Positions 19,099 to 29,022 of a DNA stretch of 64,000 nucleotides are shown here, piece after piece. The notes under the pieces are model-generated. The model saw only the letters and a program-made list of their open reading frames with translations, made no database searches and was not told where the DNA came from. The position numbers and the translations under genes were made by a program. Numbering within the stretch: position 1 is the stretch's first letter; each line of letters opens with the position of its first letter. The stretch comes from JBDSLU01 sp963844435 (GTDB lineage: Bacteria; Acidobacteriota; Vicinamibacteria; Vicinamibacterales; Vicinamibacteraceae), in assembly GCA_963844435.1 (NCBI GenBank), contig CAWJOG010000006.1, positions 62,001 through 126,000 on the forward strand, read 5' to 3'.

Positions 19099-20123
19099 CC
19101 GCACCCATCGCCACCCATGCGGCGGTCCACTGTCCGGTGTGCGGCGCGGACGGCGCCGTGTTGTACGAGGGGCTCCGCGATCGCATGTTCGGCGCGCCCG
19201 GCGAGTGGCGCTACCGGCGCTGCGGCTCGTGCGGCCTGATCTGGCAGGATCCGCTGGTGACCGAGACGGACGTCGGGCGGCTCTACGCCACCTACTACAC
19301 GCACACCGGGCCCGAAGACCGCGGCAACAGCCTCGTGCGCCGGCTGTACAAGGCCGCCCAGCGCGGCTATCTCGCGTCCCGGTACGGCTACCCGGCCGAC
19401 CAGGGCGCGAGCCGGGTGGGCGGCTGGCTGCTCGGCCTGCATCCCGGGCGGCGGGCGGATGCGGATTTCCGCGCCATGTACGTTCCGGCGTCGGCGGGCG
19501 GGCGCCTGCTCGACGTCGGCTGCGGACACGGCGCCATCCTCGCCGACCTGCACGATCTCGGCTGGGACGTGCAGGGCATCGAGCCGGATCCGGTCGCGGC
19601 CGCGGTGGCGAGGGGGCGGGGCCTGCGCGTTGCCGAAGGCGGCCTGTTCACGGCCGACGTGCCACTCGGATCGGCGGACGTCGTCGTCATGAGCCACGTC
19701 ATCGAGCACCTCCATCACCCGATCGACGCGCTGCGGCGGTGTCACGCGCTGCTCGCGCCGGGGGGGACGCTCGTGGCCATCACGCCCAACAACGAGAGCC
19801 ACGGCCACGCGGTGTTCGGGCGCCACTGGCGCGGCCTGGAGCCGCCGCGGCACCTGCAGGTGTTCTCGCGCGCGTCGCTCGGGGAAGCGGCCCGCCGCGC
19901 GGGCTTTGCGCACGTGGAGGTGGACGTCACCATCCGGGGCGCCCGCGGGATCTACGATGCGAGCCGCGCGATCCGCGCTGCCGAGGCGGGCCAGGGCCTG
20001 GCGCAGGTGCCGGCGCCCACGGTCGGCGCCGAGCTGTGGCAGGCTGCCGAGTGGTGCCGCACCCTGTGGCGCGCCGAGGCCGGTGAGGAGCTGGTCCTCC
20101 GCGCCCGCCGCGGCGCGGCCTGA
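19095..20123 (+). CDS. class I SAM-dependent methyltransferase with N-terminal zinc-ribbon-like Cys motif, 342 aa
   Basis: The N-terminus has CPVCGAD and, about 33 residues later, CGSCGLIWQDP: two CxxC knuckles like those in C-methyltransferases of sugar pathways. The methyltransferase core starts near residue 135 with GGRLLDVGCGHGAILADL (motif I) and continues with ADVVVMSHVIEHLHHP and FSRASLGEAARRAGF (Methyltransf_23 type). It probably methylates a sugar nucleotide or glycan. The ATG overlaps the stop of the O-antigen ligase-like gene, so it is translationally coupled. It converges with the minus-strand GT2, with only 12 nt between stops. Confidence 0.82.
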   Translation: MTAPIATHAAVHCPVCGADGAVLYEGLRDRMFGAPGEWRYRRCGSCGLIWQDPLVTETDVGRLYATYYTHTGPEDRGNSLVRRLYKAAQRGYLASRYGYPADQGASRVGGWLLGLHPGRRADADFRAMYVPASAGGRLLDVGCGHGAILADLHDLGWDVQGIEPDPVAAAVARGRGLRVAEGGLFTADVPLGSADVVVMSHVIEHLHHPIDALRRCHALLAPGGTLVAITPNNESHGHAVFGRHWRGLEPPRHLQVFSRASLGEAARRAGFAHVEVDVTIRGARGIYDASRAIRAAEAGQGLAQVPAPTVGAELWQAAEWCRTLWRAEAGEELVLRARRGAA

Positions 20124-20135
20124 CGCGCGGCGTCC

Positions 20136-21068
20136 TCAGCCGGCGACGAGCCGCCGCCACAGGCGCGCGAAGCCGACGCAGGTATCCCGCGCTTCGCTCA
20201 CGCTGCCACGCGCGATCGCTCGCGCGAGCCGAGGAAACGGTTCAATCACCAGCGTGCCGGCGGCCAGCAGGGTAGCCATGGCCGGGCCGAAGTGTTTGAA
20301 GCCGTACCGGATGCGGCTGTGCAGCGAGTAGGCGATGCGAGAGGCCTTGACCTGGTCCGACGTGCCGCCGCCGGTGTGCTCCGCATGGGTGTCGGCGAGG
20401 AACACGACCCGGGATCCGCTCGCGCGGGCCCGCACCGACAGGTCCAGATCCTCGAGGTAGACGAAGAAGCGTTCGTCGAAGCCGCGCAGCTGCTCGAAGA
20501 GCCGGCGGCGGATCACGTAGAAGGCGCCGATGACGTGATCGACCTCCCGCGTCGAGGCGTGGTCCCAGTCGGTCATGAACCACGACGGCACGAGCGATGG
20601 CGCGATCGAGTCGAGGCCGACGATCCGGGCCCAGAACATCGCGGGCGTCGGCTGGCGCGTGCACGAGCGAGCGACGTGGCCGCCGGCGTCACGCAACTGG
20701 ATGCCCGCGACGCCGATCTCGGCGTGGGCCGGATCCTCCAGGAAGCGCAGCGGCACCGAGAGCGCGCGGCTGCCGACGTACACGTCGGGGTTCAGGAAGA
20801 GCAGGTAGTCGGCGCGGCCGGCCGCGGCGCCCTGGTTGCACGCGGCGCCGAACCCGCGGTTGGTGGCGTTCCTCACGATCGTGAGGGGAAGCGGCAGCGT
20901 GTCGAGCCCCGTGAGCGATCCATCGGTCGACGCGTTGTCGACCACCACGACCCGCGCCAGCGTGAACGACGGATCGAGCGCGGCCGGCAGGGCGGCCAGG
21001 CATCGCCGCAACAGATCGCCGGCGTTCCAGTTGACGATGACGATGTCGAGCGACGGAGGTGCCGTCAC
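20136..21068 (-). CDS. GT2 glycosyltransferase, rhamnosyltransferase-like, 310 aa
   Basis: This is an inverting GT-A glycosyltransferase of family 2 related to the WbbL-type rhamnosyltransferases. The motifs in order are DIVIVNWNAGDLLRRCL, VVVDNASTDGS, NRGFGAACNQGA, YLLFLNPDV (DxD-like) and GFDERFFVYLEDLDLSVRAR, the conserved ED box. The GTG start is in a GTGA overlap with the stop of the methyltransferase at 21065, the upstream gene on this strand. It probably adds a sugar to a lipid-linked repeat unit. Specificity for rhamnose is suggested only by overall resemblance. Confidence 0.85.
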   Translation of the reverse strand: MTAPPSLDIVIVNWNAGDLLRRCLAALPAALDPSFTLARVVVVDNASTDGSLTGLDTLPLPLTIVRNATNRGFGAACNQGAAAGRADYLLFLNPDVYVGSRALSVPLRFLEDPAHAEIGVAGIQLRDAGGHVARSCTRQPTPAMFWARIVGLDSIAPSLVPSWFMTDWDHASTREVDHVIGAFYVIRRRLFEQLRGFDERFFVYLEDLDLSVRARASGSRVVFLADTHAEHTGGGTSDQVKASRIAYSLHSRIRYGFKHFGPAMATLLAAGTLVIEPFPRLARAIARGSVSEARDTCVGFARLWRRLVAG

Positions 21069-21952
21069 GCCGATCGAAAGCTCTCCCGCTTTTCGAGGAA
21101 CAGCGTGATCGAGGACACCTGGCGGAGCAGCATGAACGCGAGCCACTCCGCCGGCGGCCATTGCCGGTGATACGCGGTCTTCGCGCGCCGGCCCAGCATC
21201 GTCCGCAGCTTCAGCGTGTAGAAGTCCTTCGTGTAGCGGAAGGAGGGCCGCAGCCCATGGCGCTTGGCGAGGGCGAGCACCTGCCGGTAGGAGAGGTAGT
21301 TGCAGTAGTGCAGCAGGAGGTCGGCATGCCGCTCCGCGAACACCGGGAGCGTCGTGCCGAACTCACGCTCGTGGGTCCGGAACTTGCCGAGGCCCAGCCG
21401 GCTCAGGCAGCTGATATACCAGCGCAGGAGGTCGAAGTAGCCGATGCGGTGGACGAACGGCAGCAGCAGGTGCCCTTCCCACACATAGTGCTTCAGCGGG
21501 AAGAGATGGACGGCGTAGCCGCCGTCCTTGAGGACACGGCGGGTCTCCGCGAAGAGGCGGTCGTGATCCCGGACGTGCTCGAGGACCTGGTTCGAGACCA
21601 CCACGTCGAACGAATCCGCCGCGTAGGGCCAGGGATCGGCGTCGGCGATGCTCGAGACCCGCGCGTTCCAGTCCACGGCGGGATGCGCCGCGGCCAGCGA
21701 GTCCAGCGTGTGCGCCATGAAGCCGGCCTCCTGCACGCCGTGGTCGCGGACGTCGAAGCCATGGAGCTCGACGGGCGCGTGCGGGGCGAGCTCCGGGAGC
21801 CGGTGTCCGAAGTAGGTCAGCAGCGCGCCGTCGCCACACCCGACGTCCAGCAGCCGGGACCCGCCGTCCGGCCGGCGGCTGGCCAGTTCCGATAAGACGA
21901 CGCCCAGCAGGTGCTCGTGCGTGATGCTCCGGGCATCGGTGCGTGTCGTCAT
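21065..21952 (-). CDS. class I SAM-dependent methyltransferase, 295 aa
   Basis: SAM motif I is SRLLDVGCGDGALLTYFG (residues about 33-50), followed by VVVSNQVLEHVRDHDRLFAE and a RVLKDGGYAVHLFP strand, as in Methyltransf_11/25 proteins. The C-terminal 120 residues (WYISCLSRLGLGKFR onward) are rich in aromatic and basic residues and may bind membrane or a lipid-linked substrate. It is the first of a two-gene unit with the GT2 (4-nt overlap). It lies 44 nt downstream of the flippase gene on the same strand, so it is probably part of the same transcript. The substrate is unknown. Confidence 0.8.
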   Translation of the reverse strand: MTTRTDARSITHEHLLGVVLSELASRRPDGGSRLLDVGCGDGALLTYFGHRLPELAPHAPVELHGFDVRDHGVQEAGFMAHTLDSLAAAHPAVDWNARVSSIADADPWPYAADSFDVVVSNQVLEHVRDHDRLFAETRRVLKDGGYAVHLFPLKHYVWEGHLLLPFVHRIGYFDLLRWYISCLSRLGLGKFRTHEREFGTTLPVFAERHADLLLHYCNYLSYRQVLALAKRHGLRPSFRYTKDFYTLKLRTMLGRRAKTAYHRQWPPAEWLAFMLLRQVSSITLFLEKRESFRSA

Positions 21953-21995
21953 CCGGGCGCCGCGGATTTTACCAGAAGGCGCCGGCCGCGCCCAG

Positions 21996-23294
21996 TCAGG
22001 GCAGCCGTCCGGAACGTCCATCGCCGGCGGGGATCGCGTGCCGCAGCCCGCCGCGCAGTGCCAGCACGCTCACGATCGCGTGCATGCTCGCGGCGAGGGC
22101 CATGCCCCACACGCCGAAGGCCAGGAAGCCGGCGACCTTGAGGGCGAGGCCGAGCGTGAACACCGCGGCGTCGATGCGCACGGGCCGCGCCGTCTGGCCC
22201 ATCGCGTAGAACGCCGCCCGGCACGACTCGGCGAGCGGCGTCGCGACCAGCACGCCGCCGAGGCCGACGATGAGCCACCACGCGCGCGGAAGGATCGCCG
22301 ACGCCGATCCCCAGGCCGTCGCGCCGAACGCGAGGCCGCCCAGGACGAGCAGCGCGAAGCCGGTGGCGGTGGCCGCGACGATGATGCGGGCGCGGTGCCG
22401 CAGCGTCGCCCGGAACGCCGTCCACCGTGCGTCCTTCGCCTCGGCCGCGAGGACGGGGACGATAGGCGCGATCAGCGCGTTGTGCGTGACCTGCAGCGCG
22501 GCCGCGCCCACCTGCTGGCACAGGTAGTAGAGCGACAGATCGCCCGCGGCGGCGAGCGACGACAGCGCGCGATCGACGATCGGCTCGACCCGGCCGTAGG
22601 CCGTGCCGAGCATCAGCGGCCGGAGCCGGCGCCACGCCAGCGTCGCCGTCGCCAGGCCGCCCGCGAAACCCGGGAAGCGGCCGAGGCCCGGTGCGAGCAG
22701 CGCGACGTTGACGCCGATCCGGAGCACCTGGGCCCACGCGGCGGCGTGGACGCCCCACCGCGGCAGCATGACGAGCAGGAATGCCCACGCGAGGATGGTG
22801 CTGACGACAGGCGCCGACTCCGCCCAGATGAAGTGGTGCTTGGCGCGATGCACGGCCCAGAGCACGCCCACCAGCGCCGTGCACACCATCCCGATCAACT
22901 GGATGCGCGCGATCTCGATGAGGAGGGGGCGGCCGGGGGCGGGAAGCCCCGGCGCGACCAGCGGCGTCCACAGCGGCGCGAGTACCGCGAGCACGATCGC
23001 GATCGGGGCGAACACGGCCAGCGTGGTTGCCGCGAAGCCCCACGCGTCGCGTCGGAACTCGTGGTCTCCCGATCCGGCGAGGAGCGGGACGACGACGTGC
23101 ATGAACGAGCTGGCGATGATCGCCAGCATCACCTGCGGCAGGGCCATGCCCGCGAAGAGCGCGTCGGTCTCGACCCCCGCACCGAGGCGGGCGAGGACGT
23201 ACCCGTGCATCAGGAACCCGCCCCCGAGATTGAGCCCGGCCAGCACGACGAGGATCGCGCTGAGGCGGATGCGGCTGCCCTGGTCGGGGCTCAT
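21996..23294 (-). CDS. MurJ/Wzx-like MOP-superfamily lipid flippase, 432 aa
   Basis: This is an integral membrane protein with about 12 predicted helices, beginning ILVVLAGLNLGGGFLMHGYV. It contains AGMALPQVMLAIIASSFMHVVVPLL, the family block near helices 2-3 (cf. lipid II flippase MurJ and Wzx). It lacks other domains. It is expected to move undecaprenyl-linked glycan units to the periplasmic face and is the only flippase candidate in the locus. ATG 23294 is chosen. The frame extends upstream into the wecB region, but there the coding signal belongs to wecB. It lies 22 nt after the wecB stop. Confidence 0.75.
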   Translation of the reverse strand: MSPDQGSRIRLSAILVVLAGLNLGGGFLMHGYVLARLGAGVETDALFAGMALPQVMLAIIASSFMHVVVPLLAGSGDHEFRRDAWGFAATTLAVFAPIAIVLAVLAPLWTPLVAPGLPAPGRPLLIEIARIQLIGMVCTALVGVLWAVHRAKHHFIWAESAPVVSTILAWAFLLVMLPRWGVHAAAWAQVLRIGVNVALLAPGLGRFPGFAGGLATATLAWRRLRPLMLGTAYGRVEPIVDRALSSLAAAGDLSLYYLCQQVGAAALQVTHNALIAPIVPVLAAEAKDARWTAFRATLRHRARIIVAATATGFALLVLGGLAFGATAWGSASAILPRAWWLIVGLGGVLVATPLAESCRAAFYAMGQTARPVRIDAAVFTLGLALKVAGFLAFGVWGMALAASMHAIVSVLALRGGLRHAIPAGDGRSGRLP

Positions 23295-23316
23295 GAACGG
23301 CCGGCCGGCGGCATGC

Positions 23317-24409
23317 TCATGGGAGGCACGCCGCAATCGCGGCGGCGCTGCGCCGTCCCGCGTCGCCGTCCCAGAGCGAGGAGACGCTCGCGGGCCGGGC
23401 GGCGCCCGTCCGTTGCCACTCCGCGAACGCGGCATCGAGCCCCCGCCCGTCGGCCATCACCAGCGCGTTGGTGCCGTGGGTCACGGTCGCCGGGCGCTCC
23501 GTGTTGTCGCGCAGGGTGAAGCAGGCCACGCCCAGCGCGGTGGTCTCCGCCTGCATCCCGCCGGAATCGGTCAGCACGCACGCCGCATGATCCATCAGCG
23601 CCACGAAGGCGCGATAGCCGAGCGGCGCAATCGCCCGCAGCCCGAACGCTCCGGGGTCGAGGCCCAAGGCTGACAGCCGCTGCGCGGTTCGAGGGTGGAC
23701 GGGGAAGATCACCGGCAGGTGCCGGCTGACCACGCGCAGGCGATCGAGGAGCGCGCGCAGGCGGTCCGGGTGGTCGACGGTCGCCTGCCTGTGCAGCGTG
23801 AGCACGGCATAGCCACGGTCGTCGAGGTCCGAGGGCCTCGCGGGTCGCGGTCCACGGCGCCGCCTCCCGATGCCGCAGCAGCGTGTCGATGGCGAGGTCG
23901 CCGACGACGGCGATCGACGATTCGGGCAGGCCTTCGCGCCGGAGCTGCGCCGCGGCGGCGTCGCAGGTCGCGAGCAGGAGCGTCGAGAGCCGGTCGGTCA
24001 CCAGGCGGTTGATCTCCTCCGGCATCGTCATGTCGAACGATCGCAGACCCGATTCGACGTGCGCCACCGGCACGCCCAGCTTCGCGGCCGCGAGCGCCGC
24101 GGCCAGCGTCGAGGTCACGTCACCGACGACGACGACGAGATCGGGCTCGTCTTCCAGCAGCACACGCTCGACGGCGACCATCACGGCCGCCGTCTGCGTC
24201 GCCTGCGAGCCGCCGCCGCAGGCGAGCGCACGATCCGGCGCCGGCAGATCCAGCTCGTCGAAGAAGATCTGCGACATCGCCGCGTCGAAATGCTGGCCCG
24301 TGTGCACCAGCCGCTGGTCGATCCCGGGATACGCGCGGAGGGCCGGAACGAGGGACGCGATCTTCGTGAAGTTCGGCCGCGTGCCGACGACGTGCAGGAC
24401 CCGGGGCAT
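23317..24409 (-). CDS. wecB: UDP-N-acetylglucosamine 2-epimerase (non-hydrolysing), frameshifted, 363 aa if repaired
   Basis: Interconverts UDP-GlcNAc and UDP-ManNAc, or a related 2-epimerisation such as the WbpI step. The motifs are complete: VVGTRPNFTKIASLVPAL, HTGQHFDAAM, GDVTSTLAAALAA, HVESGLRSFDMTMPEEINR, LTDSGGMQAETTALG and NTERPATVTHGTNAL. The frame breaks at 23829/23830: in the gene direction GCCCTCGGACCTCGAC carries one extra G, and removing it gives REALDLDDRGYAVLTLHRQA. It lies upstream of the flippase on the same strand, next to the polysaccharide locus. With the WlbB-like acetyltransferase it fits a diacetamido-mannuronate route (inference). Confidence 0.9.
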
Positions 24410-24457
24410 CGGGCCCCATGCTATCAGCACGCCGCGCGTGGGCCGGTCCGCCGGGCG

Positions 24458-27400
24458 TCAGTAGGCGGCCTGGCGGCCGTCGGCGAAGAGGCGCACCCGC
24501 TGGCCGGCCTGCACGACGAAACGCCGCTCGGCGTCGGCGAAGCGCACCGTCACGTCGAACGTCCCGCTGTACGGCGTGCCGATGAGGATCGGGTACTGGT
24601 TGACCGTCAGGAAGCCGGAGCCGCCGTCCACGACGCGGGTGTAGGTGACGCCGGGCGCGTTGCGCGGCTGCACGCGCACCACGCGGCCGTACTGATCGCG
24701 CCGGCCCTGGACGCCGACGATGTCGAGGGTGATGGTCGAGAGCCCGCTCGTCGGCGTGGTGTTCAACGCCCAATTGAGCTCAGCCGACCCCGAAGAGGAG
24801 AGCTCCCATATCCGGCGGGCGATGTCGATGCGCCCGTCCTGATTGAAGTCGGCGAACGCCATGACGTCCCCGCCCATGCCGTCGAGCGTGGTCAGCGGGT
24901 TCTCGACGAAGCCGCTTCCGGTGTTGATCAGGATCCGGGTCCGGGCGGTGCAGCAGCCTGGCGAGAGCACGATGTCCTCGAGCCCGTCGTTGTTCATGTC
25001 GTAGACGTTGGCGCCATAGCTGCGATCGTACGTCGTGATCGGCAGCGGGACGATCGTGAAGCGAGTGCCGTCGAATCGCCAGAGCTGCGGCCCTTCGCTG
25101 GGATGGTGCAACAGGAGATCGAGGCGGCCGTCGTTGTCGGCGTCGAGGAACTTGAGGCCCTCGTCGAAGCGCAAGGGCAGGCCGAGCGCGGCGCGCCGAT
25201 CGACGAAGCGGGGGATGCCGTCGATGGTGCCCTCGTTGAAGAAGAAGTGGCTGGCCACGAAGAGATCCAGGTCGCCGTCGCTGTCGACATCCACGGCCTG
25301 CGCGCCTTCGGCTTTCCACTCCACGCGCCAGTTGCGGGTGGCGACCCCGGCAGCGTCGGCGACGTCGCGGAAGTGGCCCTGTCCGTCGTTCAGCAGCAGG
25401 TAGAGCTGCTCGCGGGGATCGTTGTGCGTGTAGTCGACCATGAACAGGTCGACGTCCCCGTCGTTGTCCACGTCGCCGGTCACGATGCCGTGGCCATAGC
25501 CCCGGATGCCGAGCGCCGCGAAGCTCGGATCCTCGACGTAGGTGCCGTCTGGCTGGCCGAGCAGCAGCCGGGCGAGGCTGGCGGGATCCGTGATCGGCAG
25601 GTACGTCCACATCAGGAGATCCACGCGGCCGTCGCCGTTGACGTCGACGGGATGATTCTCGCGGTGGTCGAAGGTCGCGAAGCGATCGACGATCGGGCCG
25701 AGCCCGATCCCGCGGAGGTTGAGGGGGGTGAGATTGCCGGCGCCGTCGTTGACGGTGCCGACCAGCTCGGGATAGCCGTCGCCGTTGACATCCGCCGCGG
25801 CGGGGAACAGCGGCGCCCTCATCCCGATCGCAGGTCCGAACTGGACGAGCCGGGCCGGGCTGACCGTCACGTCGAACATGCGGACGTCGTCCGCCTCGCC
25901 GGGGACGCGTGCCGCCACCGTAACCCTCGACACGCCGGCGGCGGAGCCGGCGGTGAGCCGGAGGCGTCCGGTCGCGGCGTCGATCTGCGCGCTCACGACG
26001 CCTGACGTGGCGCTGACCGAGAACGTCGGCGTCGGGCCCCCGGGCCGCGGCCGGAACATCTCGAGCTGGGTGACGCCGGAGTTGCGGAACAGCACGAGAT
26101 CCCTGGTCGGGCGCAGCGGCGACGACAGGTTGGCCCCGAGGGCAGACGTGCCGGCCTCCCACCCAGGCCCGCTGTAAACCGATCGCTCCACGACCAGTTC
26201 GGCCGGCTGCGCGCCCCGGCTCTCCACGAGGACGGCGAAGCGGCGGTCGCGGGACTCCGGGAACGCGGTGGCGTCGACGGTGAAGCGACTGAGGGCCGGA
26301 ACCGTGAAGGTGCGGCTCGATTCACCGCCGTTCTCGAAGAAGACGCTGACGTCCACGGTGGCCGGCCAGTCCGAAATGTTCGCGATGAGCGTGTAGGTAT
26401 TCGTCGCCGCGGCGCCACTCTCCTCTCCGCCGGCGACGAGCCAGCGAGTCCCGCCGGCGGTCGCGCCCGCGGAGACATGCGCCTCGATCCACCGGCCGTC
26501 GGGCCACCACATGCTCCGCTCGACGACGATCGGTACCTGGTTCTTGGAGCGGACGCGCACCGAGACGGGCGTGGCGCTGACCCACGGGTGGGCGTCGTCA
26601 GCCCGCACCGTGTACCGGCTGCGCGGCGCCATCTGGATGTCCCTCGGCACCGCCATCCCGTCGGGCAGGAGGTAGTCGATCTCGACGATCGCCACCGTGT
26701 CGGTCGGGTTGGCGATGAGCAGGTACAGGTCGAAGAAGCCGCCGGTAGCGCCCTCTGCCAGATACCACTCCAGGGCGGGGGCCGAGACGGCCGCCGCCGC
26801 ATGGCCCGCGCGGAAAGGCGTTCCGCCTCCGTCCATGTACATGGCGCGCTCGACGACGATGTTCTGGTCGGAGATGATCTCGGCGGAGACGTCGGTCGAT
26901 TCGAGCCCCGGACCGGCCTCGTCCACCCAGATGGTGAACCGGCTGTGAGCCGGCACGGTGTAAGTGCTGCTGATCCACGGCAGTGGGGACGGCCGGTAGT
27001 AGTTGACCCTGACGGAGGCTGGCGCCGCGCTGGGGTTCTGGATCAAGTAGAAGAGGTTGAACGCGCCGTGCGTGGCCCCTTCGGCGAGGTACCAATGCCG
27101 GCCCGGGGACGCCGCGGCGCCTTCGGCGTGGCTGCCCGTGCCGTTCGCCCAGGTCATGGTCCGATCGACCGCGATCTCGAGGTCCGTCTCGACCGTGGTG
27201 GAAAACGATCCGACGACGTCGGCGATGTCCGCGCTGGTGAGCGTCCGGTGTGACCGCGGCGGCAGCACCATCGGGCGCCGGATCAGGGCGCCTCCCTCCG
27301 TCAGCAGCGTGATCAGCGCGTGCGCTTCAGCCGGCTCCGGATTCGCCAGCGCCAGGCGCCACTGGAAGAAGCTGTTGCTCGCGCCCTCGGCGAGCCAGCG

Positions 27401-27640
27401 CAGCCGGAGTCCGCGTGGATGCGACCCCTGCGCGAGCTCCTGACGGTTGGTGATGCCGTCGCCGTCGGGATCGTCGTCGGCGCCGTGCGGCGTCGCGGCC
27501 GACCGCGGGTCCAAGCCGAATTGGATCTCCCACGAGTCCGGCAACCCGTCGCGGTCCGAGTCGGCCGGCTGAGCCGCCGCCGGACGCGCCAACAGGCTCA
27601 GCAGCAGCCCGGCAGCTACGATCCGTGCCGTCCTGGCCAT
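24458..27640 (-). CDS. secreted 1060-residue protein: thrombospondin-3-like segment, four LAEGA repeats, FG-GAP/VCBS repeats, ASPIC-like end
   Basis: Residues 1-24 are a signal peptide ending ARPAAAQP. Residues 27-75 (DSDRDGLPDSWEI ... DPDGDGITNRQE) resemble thrombospondin type 3 calcium loops. Four repeats of about 105 residues begin near 81, 183, 292 and 399, each opening with a W-x-LAEGA-like block and closing with VVERSM-like residues. An Ig-like stretch (TFSVSATSGVVSAQI) follows. Then come FG-GAP/VCBS-type calcium loops such as DVNGDGYPEL, DVNGDGRVDL, DVDNDGDVDLF, DVDSDGDLDLF and DADNDGRLDLL. The C-terminus (QYGRVVRVQPRN ... ADAERRFVVQ) resembles ASPIC/UnbV. It is probably exported and calcium-stabilised. 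No enzyme motif was seen. Confidence 0.8.
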   Translation of the reverse strand: MARTARIVAAGLLLSLLARPAAAQPADSDRDGLPDSWEIQFGLDPRSAATPHGADDDPDGDGITNRQELAQGSHPRGLRLRWLAEGASNSFFQWRLALANPEPAEAHALITLLTEGGALIRRPMVLPPRSHRTLTSADIADVVGSFSTTVETDLEIAVDRTMTWANGTGSHAEGAAASPGRHWYLAEGATHGAFNLFYLIQNPSAAPASVRVNYYRPSPLPWISSTYTVPAHSRFTIWVDEAGPGLESTDVSAEIISDQNIVVERAMYMDGGGTPFRAGHAAAAVSAPALEWYLAEGATGGFFDLYLLIANPTDTVAIVEIDYLLPDGMAVPRDIQMAPRSRYTVRADDAHPWVSATPVSVRVRSKNQVPIVVERSMWWPDGRWIEAHVSAGATAGGTRWLVAGGEESGAAATNTYTLIANISDWPATVDVSVFFENGGESSRTFTVPALSRFTVDATAFPESRDRRFAVLVESRGAQPAELVVERSVYSGPGWEAGTSALGANLSSPLRPTRDLVLFRNSGVTQLEMFRPRPGGPTPTFSVSATSGVVSAQIDAATGRLRLTAGSAAGVSRVTVAARVPGEADDVRMFDVTVSPARLVQFGPAIGMRAPLFPAAADVNGDGYPELVGTVNDGAGNLTPLNLRGIGLGPIVDRFATFDHRENHPVDVNGDGRVDLLMWTYLPITDPASLARLLLGQPDGTYVEDPSFAALGIRGYGHGIVTGDVDNDGDVDLFMVDYTHNDPREQLYLLLNDGQGHFRDVADAAGVATRNWRVEWKAEGAQAVDVDSDGDLDLFVASHFFFNEGTIDGIPRFVDRRAALGLPLRFDEGLKFLDADNDGRLDLLLHHPSEGPQLWRFDGTRFTIVPLPITTYDRSYGANVYDMNNDGLEDIVLSPGCCTARTRILINTGSGFVENPLTTLDGMGGDVMAFADFNQDGRIDIARRIWELSSSGSAELNWALNTTPTSGLSTITLDIVGVQGRRDQYGRVVRVQPRNAPGVTYTRVVDGGSGFLTVNQYPILIGTPYSGTFDVTVRFADAERRFVVQAGQRVRLFADGRQAAY

Positions 27641-27669
27641 GAATCCTGCCCGGTGGACATCCGGATAGG

Positions 27670-27681
27670 GGCAGATCTGCC
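27670..27681. promoter_or_regulatory. 12-bp perfect palindrome between divergent genes
   Basis: GGCAGATCTGCC is a perfect palindrome in the 148-nt gap between the divergent secreted-protein gene and the O-antigen ligase-like gene. Its position, 30 bp before the start of the former, would suit an operator. No strong promoter hexamers accompany it, so the role is open. Confidence 0.3.
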
Positions 27682-27788
27682 TCATCTTTCGGCTATCGGC
27701 ACGTTTCGGCGAGCCCTCCACTCAGCCTCCGGCGGTATGCTCCCCGCCGTGCGCTCCCGGTGGCGCCGTGCCTCCGTGCGTCCGTAAC

Positions 27789-29022
27789 ATGCAGCCCCTC
27801 ATCTACACGGCGGCGCTCGCCCTGTCCGGGCTGACCGCGTTCCTCTACCTGGGAGGGGAGTGGCCGTGGCCGGCTGCCACGACGCTGCGGGTGCTGACGT
27901 TCGCCGCGGCAGCCGGCATCGTCCAGTGGCTTGCCGCCCGGCCGCGGCCGACGCGCGCCATCGTTCCCTACGTCATCTATGCCGCCGCGCTGGTGACCCT
28001 GTGGCTGGCCGCGCCGACCCCCGACGCGACACGCGAGCTGTGGCGCCAGGTCGCGTTCCTGACCGTCCTCGTGGCGGCGGCCGCCCCGCTTCCGGCAGGC
28101 CGCGGCGCCCTCGTCGGCCTCCATGTCGCCTGCCTGCTGCTGGTGTTCGTGCAGCTCGCCGGGCCGCGCTCGGCCTTCGATGGCCTTGGGCGCGCCGCGA
28201 CCTACCACGCGCTGGAGCAGTGGAGCGGCTACCCCGAACTGGGGCTGCTGATGGCGGTGGGTGCCGGCGGGACCATCGGGCTCGCCGTGGCGGCGCGGTC
28301 TTTGCCCGTCCGCCTGGCGGCGACGGTCCTCGCCGTGGCGTTCGGCCTCGCGACCGTGTACCTGCAGTCGCGCGCGTCGACCCTCACGATCCCGATCGTG
28401 GCGGTGTGGCTGCTGGGCGTCGCGGTCGTGAAGTGGCGGTCGAAGACGGCGGTCGTCGGCCTGGCCGCGGCGATCGCGCTGAGCGTCACGGTCGTCGTAC
28501 GCGGCGGCGGCGTGCCGGCGATCGCCTCGCGGGGAGCGGAGACGCTGGCCCGCGAGATGGGCATCCGCGAGCAGGGGCTGGAACGCCGCGCGGACGATGG
28601 CGGGCGAGCATCCCGTCACCGGCGTCGGTCTCGGCGGGTATCAGCGGGAATACGAGCAGCGCCATCTCGGCCGGGATTCGGCGCATCCCTACAACATCGT
28701 GCTGCACGTGCTCGCCGAAGGCGGCGTCATCGGCCTGTTCGGCTGGCTGGCGCTGTGGACGCGGGCGCTCTGGGTCGGCGTGCGCGCCGCGGATCGGTCA
28801 CGGCGCGGCGCCGCCATCTTCGCGCTCCACGGCATGCTCGTGGCGTTCCTGCTGCGCAGCCAGAGCGAGCACTTCCTGGCGAACCTCGCGACCAGCGATC
28901 GCCTGCTCCTGCTGGTTGCACTGTGGATCGGCCTGAGCGAGGGACTCGCGCTGGACGCCGCCCGGTTGCCGCTCGAGGGGCGGGCCGCGCCGGCGCGTGA
29001 AGGCGCGCCGGTGCCACCCTAA
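27789..29022 (+). CDS. O-antigen ligase/polymerase-like membrane protein, frameshifted, 410 aa if repaired
   Basis: This polytopic membrane protein begins MQPLIYTAALALSGLTAFLYL. The signature periplasmic loop GEHPVTGVGLGGYQREY followed by AHPYNIVLHVLAEGGVIGLFG is the Wzy_C block of O-antigen ligases and polymerases (G-x-G-x-G, then H-N-x-x-L-x-x-x-x-E-x-G). The frame breaks at 28592/28593: dropping one G from GCGCGGACGATG joins LERRA to TMAGEHPVTG. This is the second of three such proteins in the window. Its stop overlaps by 4 bp the stop of the convergent minus-strand methyltransferase. Confidence 0.78.
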
